In this document: piece after piece, positions 32,748 through 45,231 of the stretch
How positions within the stretch are numbered: position 1 is the first letter of the stretch
Layout of the letters: every line of letters begins with the position of its first letter
Assembly: GCF_023278565.1 (NCBI RefSeq)
Contig: NC_064673.1
Span: 2,852,001-2,916,000, forward strand
Length of the DNA stretch: 64,000 nucleotides
Reading direction: 5' to 3'
Origin: Colletotrichum lupini
Lineage: Eukaryota > Ascomycota > Sordariomycetes > Glomerellales > Glomerellaceae
Notes under the pieces: model-generated
What the model was told of the DNA's origin: nothing
The model's input: the letters and a program-made list of their open reading frames with translations, nothing else
The model's database searches: none
Made by a program: the position numbers and the translations under genes

Positions 32748-34694
32748 TTGCCAATGGATCCATTCTCTCTGACTTTGGGCCTCTTGCCGTTGGTCGGCGG
32801 AGCAATGAAGGCATGCTCTGTTGTTCGTAAGAAATTCAAGACATTTCGCCACTACTCGCGAGAAATCCGGCGCATCCAAAAGCAAGTTGACCGCCAACTG
32901 AACTTCTTTACGAATGAGATCCACCTGTTGCTGAGACGAACTGTTGAGGATGAAGAGACAATCGCATTGATGCTCAGGAATGAGGACACTCAACAATGGC
33001 ATAGCAATCAAATTGAGGAAAAGATGAGAAAAGCACTAGACAAGGACTATGATGTCTGCCAGGGTGTGATTGAAGACATCGCTGGCGCGGCGCAAAGCTT
33101 CCAGGACGACTTCCGCTGCTTCGATGGACTTACGGCAGAGTGCCGACAGGCAGGTGGAACATGGCATAAGAGAACGAAAGAAGAGAGGACTGACATTTCA
33201 ATACAATCACAGGGCGAATGTCTCAAAGACGCTGTGCGCCGGCTTCGCGGACGGGTGAAGATCTCACTGGACGAATCCAGGTTCGAGAAACATATCCAAG
33301 ATCTGCGATCGTCCATCGACGACCTCAAACGTATCAGAGAGCAGAGGAGTGAGCTGAGGCGAAACAAGAATGAGCTTACAGCAGCGAAGCCAAACCGTGG
33401 AAAACTAAGCCAAGAATACGGGCATATCGGTCAAGTCAGAAGGGCATCGAAAGCCTTCCACGAAGCCCTTGCTGAAGCTTGGTCGACCTCGAGTACTTCC
33501 TCAGAGGTACTCGGCATGCGCCACACTGTTCGACTGTTCCTGGATACCACAGTCAAAGATGATGTTCAGATGCATGTTGCTATATCCTGTATGGGTCATG
33601 AGCTTACTGATAGGTGAGCGTTGCTCATGCCCTGACCGTCGGGGTGTTATGCTGAAGACTATAGGGCTGTGGCACAAGAGAGGCTCGCTAGAATACTGGT
33701 ACGATCACAAATACGGACCTGGATCGCTGAACCGGACAACTCTACGTCGGCTGCACCCGGTCCAGACGAAAGACCCCGACAGAAACGAAGGAAGGTTCGC
33801 TTTTCGCAAGACGTTCGAGAAGAGGCCAGCAAAGAAGATGACGAATCTGACGTAACGAGAAATGTCAATAATCAACAGGGCTCATTAGTCAACTTGTGCT
33901 CAAAGGGTCTATGTCCTGCCTTGAATAGCGTCTTCAACTTTGCCTCGGAGGAGGCCTGTAGCGACCGATGTCTAGGGTACATTGACAGCTCATCGCAAGA
34001 TCCATTCCGGCATTCGATTTACCCGGGATCCGTGGACAACCACAACCATACCATGACCACGTCTCAAGCTCTGATGTCAATGAACGACGTCTTGATGACT
34101 TCCGCCGAGTCCACGCTCTCCATAATCGACCAACTCAAACTGGCTCGTGATATGGTCAGCGCGGTTCTCAAGTTCTACTCGACACCATGGCTAAGAGAGT
34201 ACTTCACACTTCGAGACCTCTCCTTCTTCCAGATGAGCGGGGACTTTTCCAGATGCATTAGAACTCTCCATCTAGGCTTCGACTTTGTCCAGTCATCCTC
34301 TGCAAGCCTACCAAGAAGCATGGAGGGGATAGAGGCGACGGCCGTGCAGGACAGCAGCGACGGCGGCCCTAACGAAGTAGAGACCGCCGCCGAGCGCGCA
34401 AAGTTGGAATACGGTATACGCAACCTGACGCTTTGGAGTCTCGGTATCACTCTGCTTCAGATCGGACGATGGTCGAGCCTGGAGGCCCCGGAAGACGTTC
34501 TCAGCGTTCGGAGGCTATCGCGACAGGTCCCTACATTGGGGCCGAAGTATAGGGACCTCACCAGGAAGTGTCTGGAGTGTGACTTTGGGTTCGGTGACGA
34601 CTTGTTGAAGCCGCGCTTGCAGCAGGCTGTGTACGAGAGCGTGGTTTGCGAGTTGAGCGATATGATCAAGACCCTCGATGTCAGCGATGATTGA
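32748..34694 (+). CDS. DUF7580-type fungal protein (STAND/prion-like accessory repertoire)
   Basis: Exons 32748-33613 and 33665-34694 (donor GTGAGC, acceptor TATAG), 631 residues. The initiator is Met1 or Met3 (M-P-M-D-P-F). The N-terminus, L-G-L-L-P-L-V-G-G-A-M-K, followed by a long charged helical region (about residues 20-260: R-K-K-F-K-T-F-R-H-Y, then R-R-I-Q-K-Q-V-D) is characteristic of fungal DUF7580 proteins. The middle carries a basic P-R-Q-K-R-R-K-V-R-F-S patch near 320. The C-terminal third (about 400-625), with L-K-L-A-R-D-M-V-S-A-V-L-K-F-Y-S-T-P-W-L and W-S-L-G-I-T-L-L-Q-I-G, matches the kinase-like degenerate C-terminal part of the family; no catalytic kinase residues are seen. 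Such proteins are often encoded beside STAND genes, and their biochemical activity is unknown. It shares a promoter with the C2H2 gene. Confidence 0.78.
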
Positions 34695-35036
34695 AGGTGT
34701 TGGTGGCTCCCTAAGGAAGTTGGCATTGAAGCTGCGATCGGACAGGAACCGTCGCAGTCGCCGTAGATAGGTGGTAAGGCTATGGAAACCTCAAAACAAA
34801 TCATTTCATAGTGGTGTTTTCGCTGCCACCGTCGGGTCAGCAATCCATTCTCCCATTGGCCGCCTGATCTTCCACACCAGAACAGTTCATGTCGGTGCAG
34901 GCAACCATGGAATCTATTTTGAGAGCCTACGTTTGCCGAATCTTGCTTAAAATCCTTTGAATTCTCTCTGCTGCTCTTGCGGTACTTCGTGAAAGCGCCA
35001 CAGCTCCATAGTAGTCTTGAGTTCGTTCCTGAAAGG
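34695..35036. other. Intergenic region
   Basis: About 340 bp between two plus-strand genes. No coding signal is seen; it presumably holds a terminator and a promoter. Confidence 0.4.
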
Positions 35037-37340
35037 ATGACGGAAGCGCCCGAGAATCTTTCTGCGAGCTTGCTCGGCAACCGGTCGAGCAGTCGCTCAG
35101 TTCCCACAGCCTCGAATCGTCGTCAATCAGTTGACTCGCTCGTCAGTTCCCTTGATGAGCTATCGCATCACTCCCAAGACCTCGCCGATGCTTTGCCAAA
35201 TAATCTAGGTGATACCGGTTCAGGAGCACCACCTACAACCCGGGAGACTTTCGCCCAATCCCAAACGGTCGCCACGGATGAGAGGCCTGTCTCTCAAATC
35301 AAATGTCCGAAACGCAAATTCGAATTTTTCGTATTTCTCACCGACTGTGCTGCTCTTCTCTCAACACTGGGTCTCCTTATATTTGGTCTCATTGTTTGGC
35401 GTTCCGACGGAACCCAAATCACTGAAGAAGACCGCGGTACACGGGGGAATACGATCAACGTAGTAAGTCTGACCTTTTACCCCATATACTGCCAGTTATG
35501 ATGAATCTTTGCCATCGAGTCAAAATATCTGACAGCTATACAGCTTGCCACCGTCTTCCCCATCCTATTCGCCTCAGTCGTTGGCAGATTGGTATCCGAA
35601 GCAGCTCGGTGGAAACTCGAGAATGGTGCCACCGTACGATCCCTCGAACTACTGCTCGGCAGCAGAACGGTCGGTGCAACTGCACTCACCCTCGTCCAGT
35701 TCCGTTCATTCAATATTTTGAGCATCTTCCTAGTCTTTTTGTGGACATTCTCTCCATTGGGAACACAGTCGCTTCTTCGAATGAATACGTCTCGTCTTGA
35801 GCCGAACATGAAATCGACGGGCCTGATATACTTCGATAGCGGTGCCAGGAGCCAACTTGCAGATTGGGGAAACTCTGAAGTGAGTGGAAGCTCTGTGGTG
35901 TACACCTATTCCAAGTTCCGCTCACTCGCAACACTTTACACCTCTCTCGTTGCCGCTCCCTAGCAAATCAAGAACGACAATATGGACATTTGGGGAAACG
36001 TCAAAATACCTTTCTTCAACGGTGTAGACGAGAACTGGAAGAACATCACCGGTGATACTGCTCAGAACCCGTACTCCGCCCTGGCCGGCATTCCACTCAT
36101 GCACCTCAACGAAGATAACGCAACTTTCTCGCTGGAGTCCGACTACATTCACCTCGAATGCAAAAACCTTACCAAGATCGTAAGAAGTGTCACATCGGAA
36201 GATATCCGGGAAGATTTGATATCAGACGAAGGTCTCAGAGATTTCGGTACTACTTACCGCGCTGCTACCAACAGGTCCAGGCTCTTGAACGGGACATGGC
36301 ATGGGTACAGCTCGACCAGGTCAGGCTCGACAGCAACGACATGGAGTTTGTCTCTTGACAGATTTGTTGACCCTGTCTGGTTTGCCATCAGGAAGGACGA
36401 ACCTGTAAATGGGTCAGAAAACTACCCGGCAATACAGCCGGACAAGGCAATGAGACCAATTCTATTTCAGGGTGAGAGCGGGATAGAGGTCGGCAAACCC
36501 ACCCTGCTCTTTCAGGCTGCTTCCGCCAGCTCCATGCACTCCCCCGAGGGATTTATTAGAACCTACTGCGGAGTCAGACAGAGATATGTCGAATCGAAAG
36601 TCAACTGCTGGCGTCTCTCATCCGACTCTCGGCACAATTGCAGTGTAGCCGCTATGCGTCCTTCCCAAAGGCAGCACGCTCCTGAGGCAGTCTCGCAGCT
36701 TTCGTTTCCACCAAACTTTAACTATCTTTCTAGAGAGATGCCGCTCACTGTTGGGGGAATCGTCTCCTACCAGTCCGATGTGTCTCTCTACTACATCCAG
36801 GACCCAACCCTCCGGGGCATGTCCTCGACCGAACGCAGCTTTTTGGAGAACATCACAGAGGCAGATGTATCAGTACGCTTGAGTCAACTTATCAATACCT
36901 ATATGCTGCTAAGCCAATTATCCTTTCAAATCACCGGAAGTGACGCGGAAGCTTCGCTCGAAACCAATCAGACCGTTGTTGCACAGTCCAGTGAGCTGGT
37001 TCTAAGGTACTCCATCTCTAAATCTTGGGCGGCAGCTTTCCTTTTCTCGAGCTCGCTGCTCTTTCTGTCTGCTGTTGTAGGGGTCATTTTCAAGCATTGG
37101 GCTCGTGGTCCCGAGGTGTTGGGATATGTCTCAACGGTGATCAGGGATTCGAAGTATATATCTCTAGCATCTCCGTCAGGATGGAAGGATGGGGTAGATT
37201 TATCGACGGAAATAGCTTCTCAACGTATACGTTTCGGTGTGGTGATGACGGCAAGTGAAGAGAAGCTTGCAGTGGGGGTAGGAAAGCAAGAAGACACTCG
37301 TCATGTGAAGGAGTTGGACACATCTGATGGAAGTGCCTAA
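35037..37340 (+). CDS. Fungal multi-pass membrane protein, uncharacterised family
   Basis: Exons 35037-35462, 35544-35879 and 35964-37340 (donors GTAAGT and GTGAGT, acceptors ACAG and CTAG), 712 residues. The chosen start is M-T-E-A-P-E; an upstream in-frame Met at 34977 would add 20 residues. A Ser/Asp-rich cytosolic N-terminus is followed by membrane segments at about 98-121 (L-L-S-T-L-G-L-L-I-F-G-L-I-V), about 143-158 (V-F-P-I-L-F-A-S-V-V) and about 196-214 (F-N-I-L-S-I-F-L-V-F-L-W). The signature L-E-x-G-A-T...L-L-L-G-S-R-T-V near 169-186 is typical of a widespread Pezizomycotina membrane family. A long, probably extracellular loop (about 255-600) has many N-x-S/T sites and paired Cys. 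The last membrane helix lies at about 605-628, before a cytosolic tail. The function of the family is not known. Confidence 0.8.
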
Positions 37341-37623
37341 GTTGGAAACTTTTCTATATTTCAGGTATTCTGCGAGAAGCCTCTACTTTCGAACTCGAAA
37401 AATATTGATAGAAGACGAATCTGCCAAATTCGATCACCAGTCAATTTCAAGACCAATCAAGCCTCTCCAAGTCGCGGAGAATTCAATCTTGGGAGCGCAT
37501 CGTGGCACAAAAGTAAGATGGAAGACGCGGCATTGATTTTACATTCATTCATCTATGCTCAATCCATATGATCACACATGAACTCTGTTGCTGGGAAGGT
37601 AGATTATAATGGAAGCCCAAGTC

Positions 37624-40403
37624 CTAATCCAGTCCCGGCAACCACCCATGGGTATCAATCGAACTCAGCCCCTCAAAATTCGGACTCGCCGTATCCTCAG
37701 ACGACTGCCTCGGCGGTTGCGGCTGCGGTTGCGGCGGCGGCTGCATACCCCCACTCCCGCTCGAAAACATAAACATCTGATCGCTCGCCGGCATCCCGCC
37801 TCCGCCTCCGCCGCCGGGCTGAGACGTGGCCATATTCCACGCCTCAAAGTTCTGGTGCCACTTTGCGCCGTCGTTGAGGAACCAGTCCTGGTCTAGGCCT
37901 TGGAAGACCTGGCCGGGGGATAGTTGCTGCTGGCGCGCGCTGGTAGGTCCGGCGCGGGAGGTCTGTGATGGCCCGAGGTTGTTGTTCATTGGTGTGAAAC
38001 GTTGTTGCTGTTGGTATGTCGGTATTGACTGGGTGAGTCCGGGTTGGGACCAGCCGCCGAGGGAATTTGGACCCATTCCCAACCCGTTGTGAGATTGATG
38101 AGAGGGCGGTCTCGCGCCGCTGATCTGCGCAAGAGACGCGCTCGCCATGAGCAGATCCGTCGGACTGGGCGCCACATCCTGCTCGCCAGTCTGCGGTTGC
38201 GCGAACTGATTAAGCGGGCTATACTGATCCGGCTTCCCCATCACCGGCGAAACAGGGCCCTGCGTAGGCGAAGGCGACGACGCAACAGTGAGATTCGACC
38301 TCGGCGACGGCACGTCCGAGGTACTAAACGTGCCGTACGTCTCGTCCGTCCTCTGCAGCACGGCCTCGGCCTCCTCGGGCAATTCGACGTTCCATTTTCG
38401 CGCCAGCACGCTGATGATGCTTAGCGTGCGGCGCGCGCAGAGCCAGTCTTCGGCGATTTCCTCGAGGTGCTTCACGCCGTGGATGATGTCGCGCTTGGCT
38501 GTCTTCTCGGGGAGGTTGAGCATGTGAATCGTGCAGGCGCTGTGGACCATGTAGACGGCGATGTTGCAGATTTGCCGGAGGTTCCAATTTTTCTTGTAGA
38601 GGCGCATGAGTTTGGAGATTGCGCCGGCGTTGGCTGTGCAGATGCGGCGTGGGGAGACGTGAGATGGGAGGGGTGAGGCTGCGGGTGTGTATTTGAGGAA
38701 CGGGCGGAAGAGGTGGATGTATTGGAGGTGGAAGAACATGCTGGGATGATGTTAGTATCGTGAGTTTGTTGAAGGGTGTGGTGGTGGGCTTACTGTACGA
38801 GGATTACGTTAGGGAGTTGTCCTTCCTTTGGTTCCAGTTCGTTTGGTAATTCCTTTCGCCAGTCCTCCAGCCTCCGGTGAAGCTCGCTCAGCTTCTTGAG
38901 TTCCACCGATTTCCCACTCGAGCGGCCAATGTGATTTGGATGATAAAAGAATAAAAGTAAATCGCTGCTTATCTCACAAAGCTTCGAGAGTTGTAACCCC
39001 ACGGCTCGCGTCCTCGACGGCTGACTGCACGTCTGATCGAACCCCGTATCCGTATAAGGCGCCCACAGTTCCGCATCCTCAGAGGGAAAGACGTCGTACT
39101 TGGGCACGTTGTACGAGTTCTTGGGTATCTGCGGCAGGCGACCCAGATAGTTCGACCACGCCTTATCGAAGAGGAAGCAACCCCAAAACGTCATTCGCCT
39201 TGCGTCGACGGCGTGCTCGCCGAGATTCTCCTTGTCATTGGACATGCCGCCGTCGTCAAAGTTGAGGCCAATATCCTGGGCCATGCGGAAAGCCATACCC
39301 GAGTACACCCAGCCTTTCGCCTCCCTTCCGCAGCCGGCCTCCCGGACGGACATGAGCGCCAGGGCCTGGACGGTCGTGAGCTTGGGTCGCTCGTACTCAT
39401 CGTTCTCGACAATAAGGCGCTTCGCCTCGGCGAAGAAGTGGTCGCCCTTTGTACGGCTATCCCCCGGCGTCCCGTACGCTCCCGGCACGCTGGTGAAGTG
39501 GCACCCCAGGGATAGCATGGCGTTGACTAGGAGTGGTGAGCAGTAGATGGTGCCTTTGTAGTTTAGTCCGTGCTTCCCCTTGAAGAAGTCACGGTAGAAT
39601 AGTGTTTTTGATAGCGTCGTAAAATACGTGTAGTGCCAGTTGAAGTACATGTTCATGAGGTGGGCAATGAGTTCCTTATCTTGCGTAACTCTGGTCCAGC
39701 TGGTGACGGGGTCCTCATTGGTGAGATTCGCGTCGGATTCGGGTTCGTTTGTGTTGGCGTCGCCTGAGTCGCCGAGGTAGATGAGATGTGATGTGCCTCC
39801 GATGAAGCGTACTGAGCCGTTCTCGAGGCGCAGTTCGCCCATCTTGCGAGCGAGTTCCCTCTCACCCTCGATGGGCATGTCGATCGTGTAACCGTCGTCT
39901 CCATTGTCGTTATCCTCGGCTTCCTGGAGCATAGTCTCATGTTTCAAGATCTGCTCAGCGACAGTGTCAAGGCTGTCGCAGGTCCTGATCCTCTTCACAA
40001 TGTCGGGGACCTCATCCTCGTTTGCGTTGAGAATGGCCTCGATGAGAATCTGCAGTGTCGAGTTGCGCGCCTTCATACTATCGACCTTTTCCTTGTAGAC
40101 GCCCTTGCGGCGGTGGTCCGAGTTTGGGTCATAGACGCACTCAGTGCCGTAAACGCTGGCGCACGCAGCGCAGCTGGGCACGGCTCCGTCGCATTTCGAT
40201 TTCCTCCGGCGGCAGGCGATACATGCTGTGCTCACGCAGCGCCGCTTCTGTGACGCCGAATCGCCTCCTCTGCGCGACGACTTCTTCTTGGCCGCCGGTG
40301 GTTGTGATTGTGGTGCAGACGAGGATGATGAAGAAGGCTGTTCCGGGGGATTGGTCAGGGAGCCGCCGGATGTGGACGACAAAAGGAGATCTTGATCGTC
40401 CAT
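37624..40403 (-). CDS. Zn(II)2Cys6 transcription factor, NIT-4/NirA-like
   Basis: Exons 40403-38794 and 38740-37624 (donor GTAAGC, acceptor CCCAG), 908 residues. A Ser/Lys-rich leader precedes the binuclear zinc cluster with Cys61, 64, 71, 78, 81 and 89 (CX2CX6CX6CX2CX7C) and basic residues R-R-R-K-S-K between them. The Y-D-P-N-S-D-H-R-R-K-G-V-Y linker and following coiled-coil-like K-A-R-N-S-T-L-Q strongly resemble NIT-4/NirA regulators of nitrate assimilation. The fungal transcription-factor middle homology region spans about 260-650, including M-S-V-R-E-A-G-C-G-R-E-A-K-G-W-V-Y-S-G and R-R-M-T-F-W-G-C-F-L-F-D. The C-terminus is rich in Gln, Pro, Gly and Ser, as expected for activation regions. 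It acts in the nucleus. Many Pezizomycotina carry several such paralogues, so orthology to nit-4 itself is not claimed. The long 5' flank has a GA repeat. Confidence 0.85.
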
Positions 40404-42699
40404 CTTTCTTTCCAAGACACGTCTCTGGCTGCCGAGTTCCGAACTAATGAGATGACGTTGACACACCGGAAGTGGTGAGGTGAGCGACCGGAGATGCTGA
40501 GTCCAACTTTGATGCGGTGCGCGGAGATGTGGAAATCAGATGGGGACAGCAAGTCCCCGGGAGACGGGGTGGATGCGACGGGCGGCAGCAAGCTGAAGTG
40601 ACAGCCCAGAGCCCCCACCGGAGCAATAAGAATCAAGAGCTGCAAGACAGCGATACCCGATGCCGATAGAGGGGGTACCGCAGGGACGGGAGCGAGAACC
40701 TTGGAGAGAGAGAGAGAGAGAGGGGTGTGGAGGGGTGGTTCGCGGGCTGCGGGGGTCTCACCTCTCCGTCGATGTTGAAGGTACCCTGTCGTTGAGATAA
40801 AGAAGCGGCAGGCTATTGGGCGTGCAGAGCGTGCGAGTTGGCGCGACGCCTGATAACGAGCCAAGGGAGTCGATTATCGAGGCTTGGCCTTTGATGACGA
40901 TATAATACTTAAAGACTGGTGGGCTGCCGCTATGTCATCGGTTTTGAAGCAGCTGTGCTCTTTGGACGATATTGCAGCCTCGAGTCAGCCTTGGGTTGGT
41001 TTTTATAAGGGCGCTTATGAGTTGTCTGGTACACAGTCATCAGAACGTGAGATTTCTCACTGAAAGGATGACTGAGAATAACGGTTGGGCGAGAAAGCAG
41101 CACATGTCTTGGAGCAAAGGTGACGCTGGCGCATCTCAGCCACGGGCAGTTCGGGGGACTAACGACAATATTGCATATGCGAATTGGCTACTTGCATATT
41201 ACGTACCAGAAAATGCTCGGGTTGAGGCAACTTATGCGTGAGGTGAGGTGTTGCTTAAAAGCCGCAATGCGTCAAGGAAACGCTGAGAAGGGGGCCGAAG
41301 CGGATAAGTAAAGTTCGCGCCGGCGCCGGTGGGAGAAGCACTGCGGCTTCTGTTGCTGTTCCGGGTCTCTGGAAAGTGTGATGAGAAATCCAAAATGTTT
41401 GACTTGACGACTACCTATGGCCGGAATGCACAGAGGCTGGGATTAACTTGGGTTGCGGCAGGCCAACAGGCGATTGCGGTAGTGGAGAGGTAGATCCGGG
41501 CCTAGGCACGTTTGTTCCGGCGCAATGTGGAATCAGATGCCGGGTTGCTGCGTGAGGCCGCCGGCGGAGTATAAGGTTGTTGAAGGAAAGAAAATGCTTG
41601 CCTGCCTTTCCGTCATACTGTGGCACTGCACTGCTAGACAAGGTAAGGTAGTCTCAACAGGGGCCAGCTGTTGGTCGCAGAAAATGAGCAATTGAAGAAA
41701 AACTTGGAAAAGAGTTTTGCTGACAATTCACCTTCAGAGTCCTGACGGCTGGGACGACTTGAATACCTCCGCGGCCCGCAGCTCCACGAATTGGGAGGCG
41801 AGCCGGGAAGAAAGGGATACCCTAGTTATCCTGTAATGCGGCTGGCGTAGTGGGGTTTCCACTGTACATCGCAGTCTGTATTCGTAGTATATCCGTAGCA
41901 GCAACACTACTAGGAGTCTAAGCTGTAGACGGATCTAGACGTGTTGTAAGATGCAAATGATTTTCCAGTCACCGGTATTTGTTTACATGAGCTTGGGAAT
42001 AAAGACATGTTAAGGTGTCGAAATGTCCATCTGGAAGTGTCCAGGACTCCTTACTATCATTCACGCAGTATTCTATCCTTACTTAAGTATGTTTTAAGCA
42101 ACTCACATCTCGAAGATGAGTACTCATGGTAAGTATGTTATTGAAATCGGGAACTTCTCGGCAAGTAACAGCAGACTCGGACATATTCATGGCAGGCTGC
42201 TTGATGATACCATTCTCAATGAAACAGCAGAGAGACATGATGCTCTTCACGCCAGTCCCTGCAGAGATCCGCTAGCGCAAGACATTTTAAGGTCTCGCTA
42301 AGCTCGTGCACGTGCCACAAACCCCACCAACCCTCATCCCCCACCTTCACTTTGATCCGTGCGCGCGGGGCTTCCCCGGCCGCGGAACGGCCCTCGAATG
42401 TTGAAGAACTCCCGTTACTTTGGACTCCCGATACTTTGATCGAATACCCGTCTGGCTTCCGGTTCTGACGTCTGTCGATCGACCCTGGACTATCAGGCTC
42501 TCCAGCCTTACTATTATTTTTGAGCTCCATTATCGAGAAAAAGCCTAGACGCCACCATCGTCTGCCACAAGTTGTCACAGATTGGCGGTTCTCTGCCCAC
42601 ACAAACTCGAAAAACCTTGGCCTGCAGCTATGGCCTCTACCCGCAAACACGATACTTCTGAGTCGCAGCCTACATCAAAGTGCTAAATGCGGCAACCCA
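40404..42699. other. Long intergenic region upstream of two divergent genes
   Basis: About 2.3 kb without a convincing gene. It holds the probable 5' region of the zinc-cluster regulator (a GA repeat at 40704-40723) and the promoter of the NACHT gene. Short open frames near 41000-41300 and 42100-42650 show no domains. Confidence 0.45.
40704..40723. repeat. (GA)10 microsatellite
   Basis: A perfect GA/AG dinucleotide run about 300 bp upstream of the zinc-cluster regulator start; such tracts are common in fungal promoters and 5' leaders. Confidence 0.85.
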
Positions 42700-45231
42700 A
42701 TGGCCGAAGCCCTAACCGTAATAGAGGTCGCCCTCTGCATTACTGAAGTAGTAGAGCGCCTCTGCAAATACATCTCGGCTGTCAAATCCGCCAAAGATGA
42801 CATCCGCAAGCTCATCCAGGAGCTCCTTGCCCTCAAAGGCGCAATGGACCACTTCCGCACACAAAACGAGCGTAGCATGGATAACCCGCTACAGGAGCAG
42901 GCTCGCGCCATGCTCAAGATGACTCAGGAGACCCTCGACGCCATACGAAAGAAGCTCGGTACGCCAAAGACGTCGTCCTTGGGCCGCGCTGCCCAAAGTC
43001 TTGCCTGGCCTTTTCGGCAGGGCGATGTAGAGACGTATTTTGCTACTGTCGAGAGAGCCAAGACCTGGTTCATCATGGTACTGATGCGGGATTCACTCGA
43101 TACTACGGCATCTGTGTTGTCAGAGATGCAGAAGCTGACGGCGCTTGTGCATGAGGATATTATTGCGCGCAAGACGGATCGGATGCTGGAGGAGACGGCT
43201 GATTTGCTCAAGTGGCTCTCGCCCGTCGATAGTGAGGACAAGCTTGTCAGTTCTAGGCAGGATCGCGCGCCGGGCACTGGCAGATGGATAGTCGATAAGA
43301 CGTTCCTGGAATGGCAAAGGAGCACTTCCACTGATCGGCCAGTATTCTGGATCACTGGAAGGTGTAAGTCATGTTGCCCATATTTGTAGTCCGTGCAGCA
43401 TCCCATTGACGCAACAAACAGCAGGATCCGGCAAGACGGTGCTTTTGTAAGCATACATAAGACTCTCTCTCGTTGTCCATGCCGTGCTGACTGATACAAG
43501 CTCGCAACTCGTTGGGGACCTCAGAGCACACCCTATCGATGAGGCCTCGGAAGAGAACGGCAACATAGGTGTCGGTTTCCACTGCTGCTCCCTAGACGAT
43601 GCGGCATCCCAAGCCGTCCCGAACGTCTTTGGTTCCATCCTGGCTCAGATAGGAGCGACAAACCCCAGCATCCTTGACCACGTCCGGCCGCTGAGAAAGT
43701 CGGGGAACAACCTGATCCCGCAGAACAACCTTACCGTCGAACAGATTTACGACGTGATGGGCGAAGCTCTGGGGTTATTTGATGCCTTTTATCTCATGAT
43801 TGACGCCCTCAACGAGACGAGCCAAGAACCTGTCATTGTCGAAGCCCTCTTGCACCTCTGCTCGAAACACTCTAACCTACGGGTCCTGGTTACTTGTACG
43901 CGCGAGCCGGCGCAGCTTGAACCCAGCATATACGTCCAACACATGAGCACACAGTCTATAGATTGTGATATCGAGGTGTATGTGGAGAAAAGGCTTTCGA
44001 GCGAACACAGTTTCCAGTCCTTGAGTGCGAAAATACGGACCGAGATCAAAGACAAGGTCACATCAGAAGCGGATGGGACGTGAGTTCTCTGGCTCGACTT
44101 CGTTGTGGTCAAGACTTACAATGCTGTAGCTTCCGATGGGCCAAATTGTGCATGGACAGGCTCAGCACCCTCCGCACTGGAAGAGACGTACGACGTGCTC
44201 TGGTCGATATCCCGTCCACACTCAACGGGTTTTACGCCGGTATCCTCACCCGTGTACCCCAACAAGACCGGGTCATGGCCCGCGAGGCTCTTGCCTGGCT
44301 CTGCTTCTCTCTCCGGCCGCTTCATCTCAACGAGCTCGCCGAAGCTATCGTCCTCGAAGGTGACGAAGTCGACATTGACGATGACGACCGACTCACCGAC
44401 CCCTCTGCCATCATCGAGATCTGCCAGGACCTAGCCCACGCAAGCGACCACCATGTCACCCTCGCCCACGACTCCATCCGCACATTTCTACAATCAGAAT
44501 GGATACGAACTTCCTCTGCCTCAGAATACGCGCTGGACGCAGCCGCCTGTCACCAAAAGATCATGCGCAAGTGCCTCGCCTACCTCAGACTCGAGCCCTT
44601 CACCACAGGCCCCTTGGACGAGCTCCGGCACGTGAAGGCCAGGTTCGCAGCCTACCCGCTGCTCAACTACGCTACAAACATGTGGCCCATCCACTCTGAG
44701 CGCTTCCCCCTCGCAGACGAAGACGAGAAGCTCATCCTCGACTTCTTCGACACCAAGAAGCTCTCGCACGGCGGGGCCTTTGAGGCGTGGGTGCAATTCG
44801 TCCTGCGCTCGGCGGACCTGGACGTCATTCGGCACACGGAACCGCTCTACTACGCCGCGTCGTTCAACATGACGTCTGTCCTGCAGTTGATACTGAGACC
44901 TGAGTACAAGGTCGACGTCAACAAGAGAGGCGGACGGTTCTCGTCGCCTCCGTTGTTTGTGGCCCTTTGGAAGGATAATGTCGAGGCGGCCATGTTGCTG
45001 CTCAGGGCCGGGGCGAATCCGGATTCTTGGGATACGAGTGGGCAGACTAGTCGGCTCCTGGCCACGAGTCGAAAGCACCACGAGGTCGTCAAGCTCATGG
45101 AGGAGATGAGTCCGGCGGGGGCAAAAAGGGCGCCGACTTGGAATCGGGATAGGGGAGCTGAGGATGAGTGGGCGATGGAAGACGCTCTTGCACAAGCGAG
45201 ACTGAGAAGCTATATGGATGAGGGCTCCTGA
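42700..45231 (+). CDS. NACHT-ankyrin STAND protein (fungal NLR-like)
   Basis: Exons 42700-43363, 43422-43446 (25 nt), 43501-44079 and 44130-45231, 789 residues. The start is M-A-E-A-L-T-V-I-E-V, which opens the fungal STAND N-terminal helical domain (V-E-R-L-C-K-Y-I-S-A-V-K, about 1-50). The linker K-W-L-S-P-V-D near 174-180, then G-T-G-R-W-I-V-D, introduces the NACHT domain. The P-loop G-S-G-K-T lies at about 223-227, on the 25-nt exon. The Walker B-like L-M-I-D-A-L-N-E is near 326. The winged-helix part contains F-R-W-A-K-L-C-M-D-R-L and W-L-C-F-S-L-R-P-L (about 425-500). Two to three ankyrin repeats (L-Y-Y-A-A-S-F-N and A-A-M-L-L-L-R-A-G-A-N-P) lie at about 660-750. Family members oligomerise on ligand sensing and act in heterokaryon incompatibility or defence. 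The ligand and effector here are unknown. The gene sits in an accessory neighbourhood. Confidence 0.85.
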
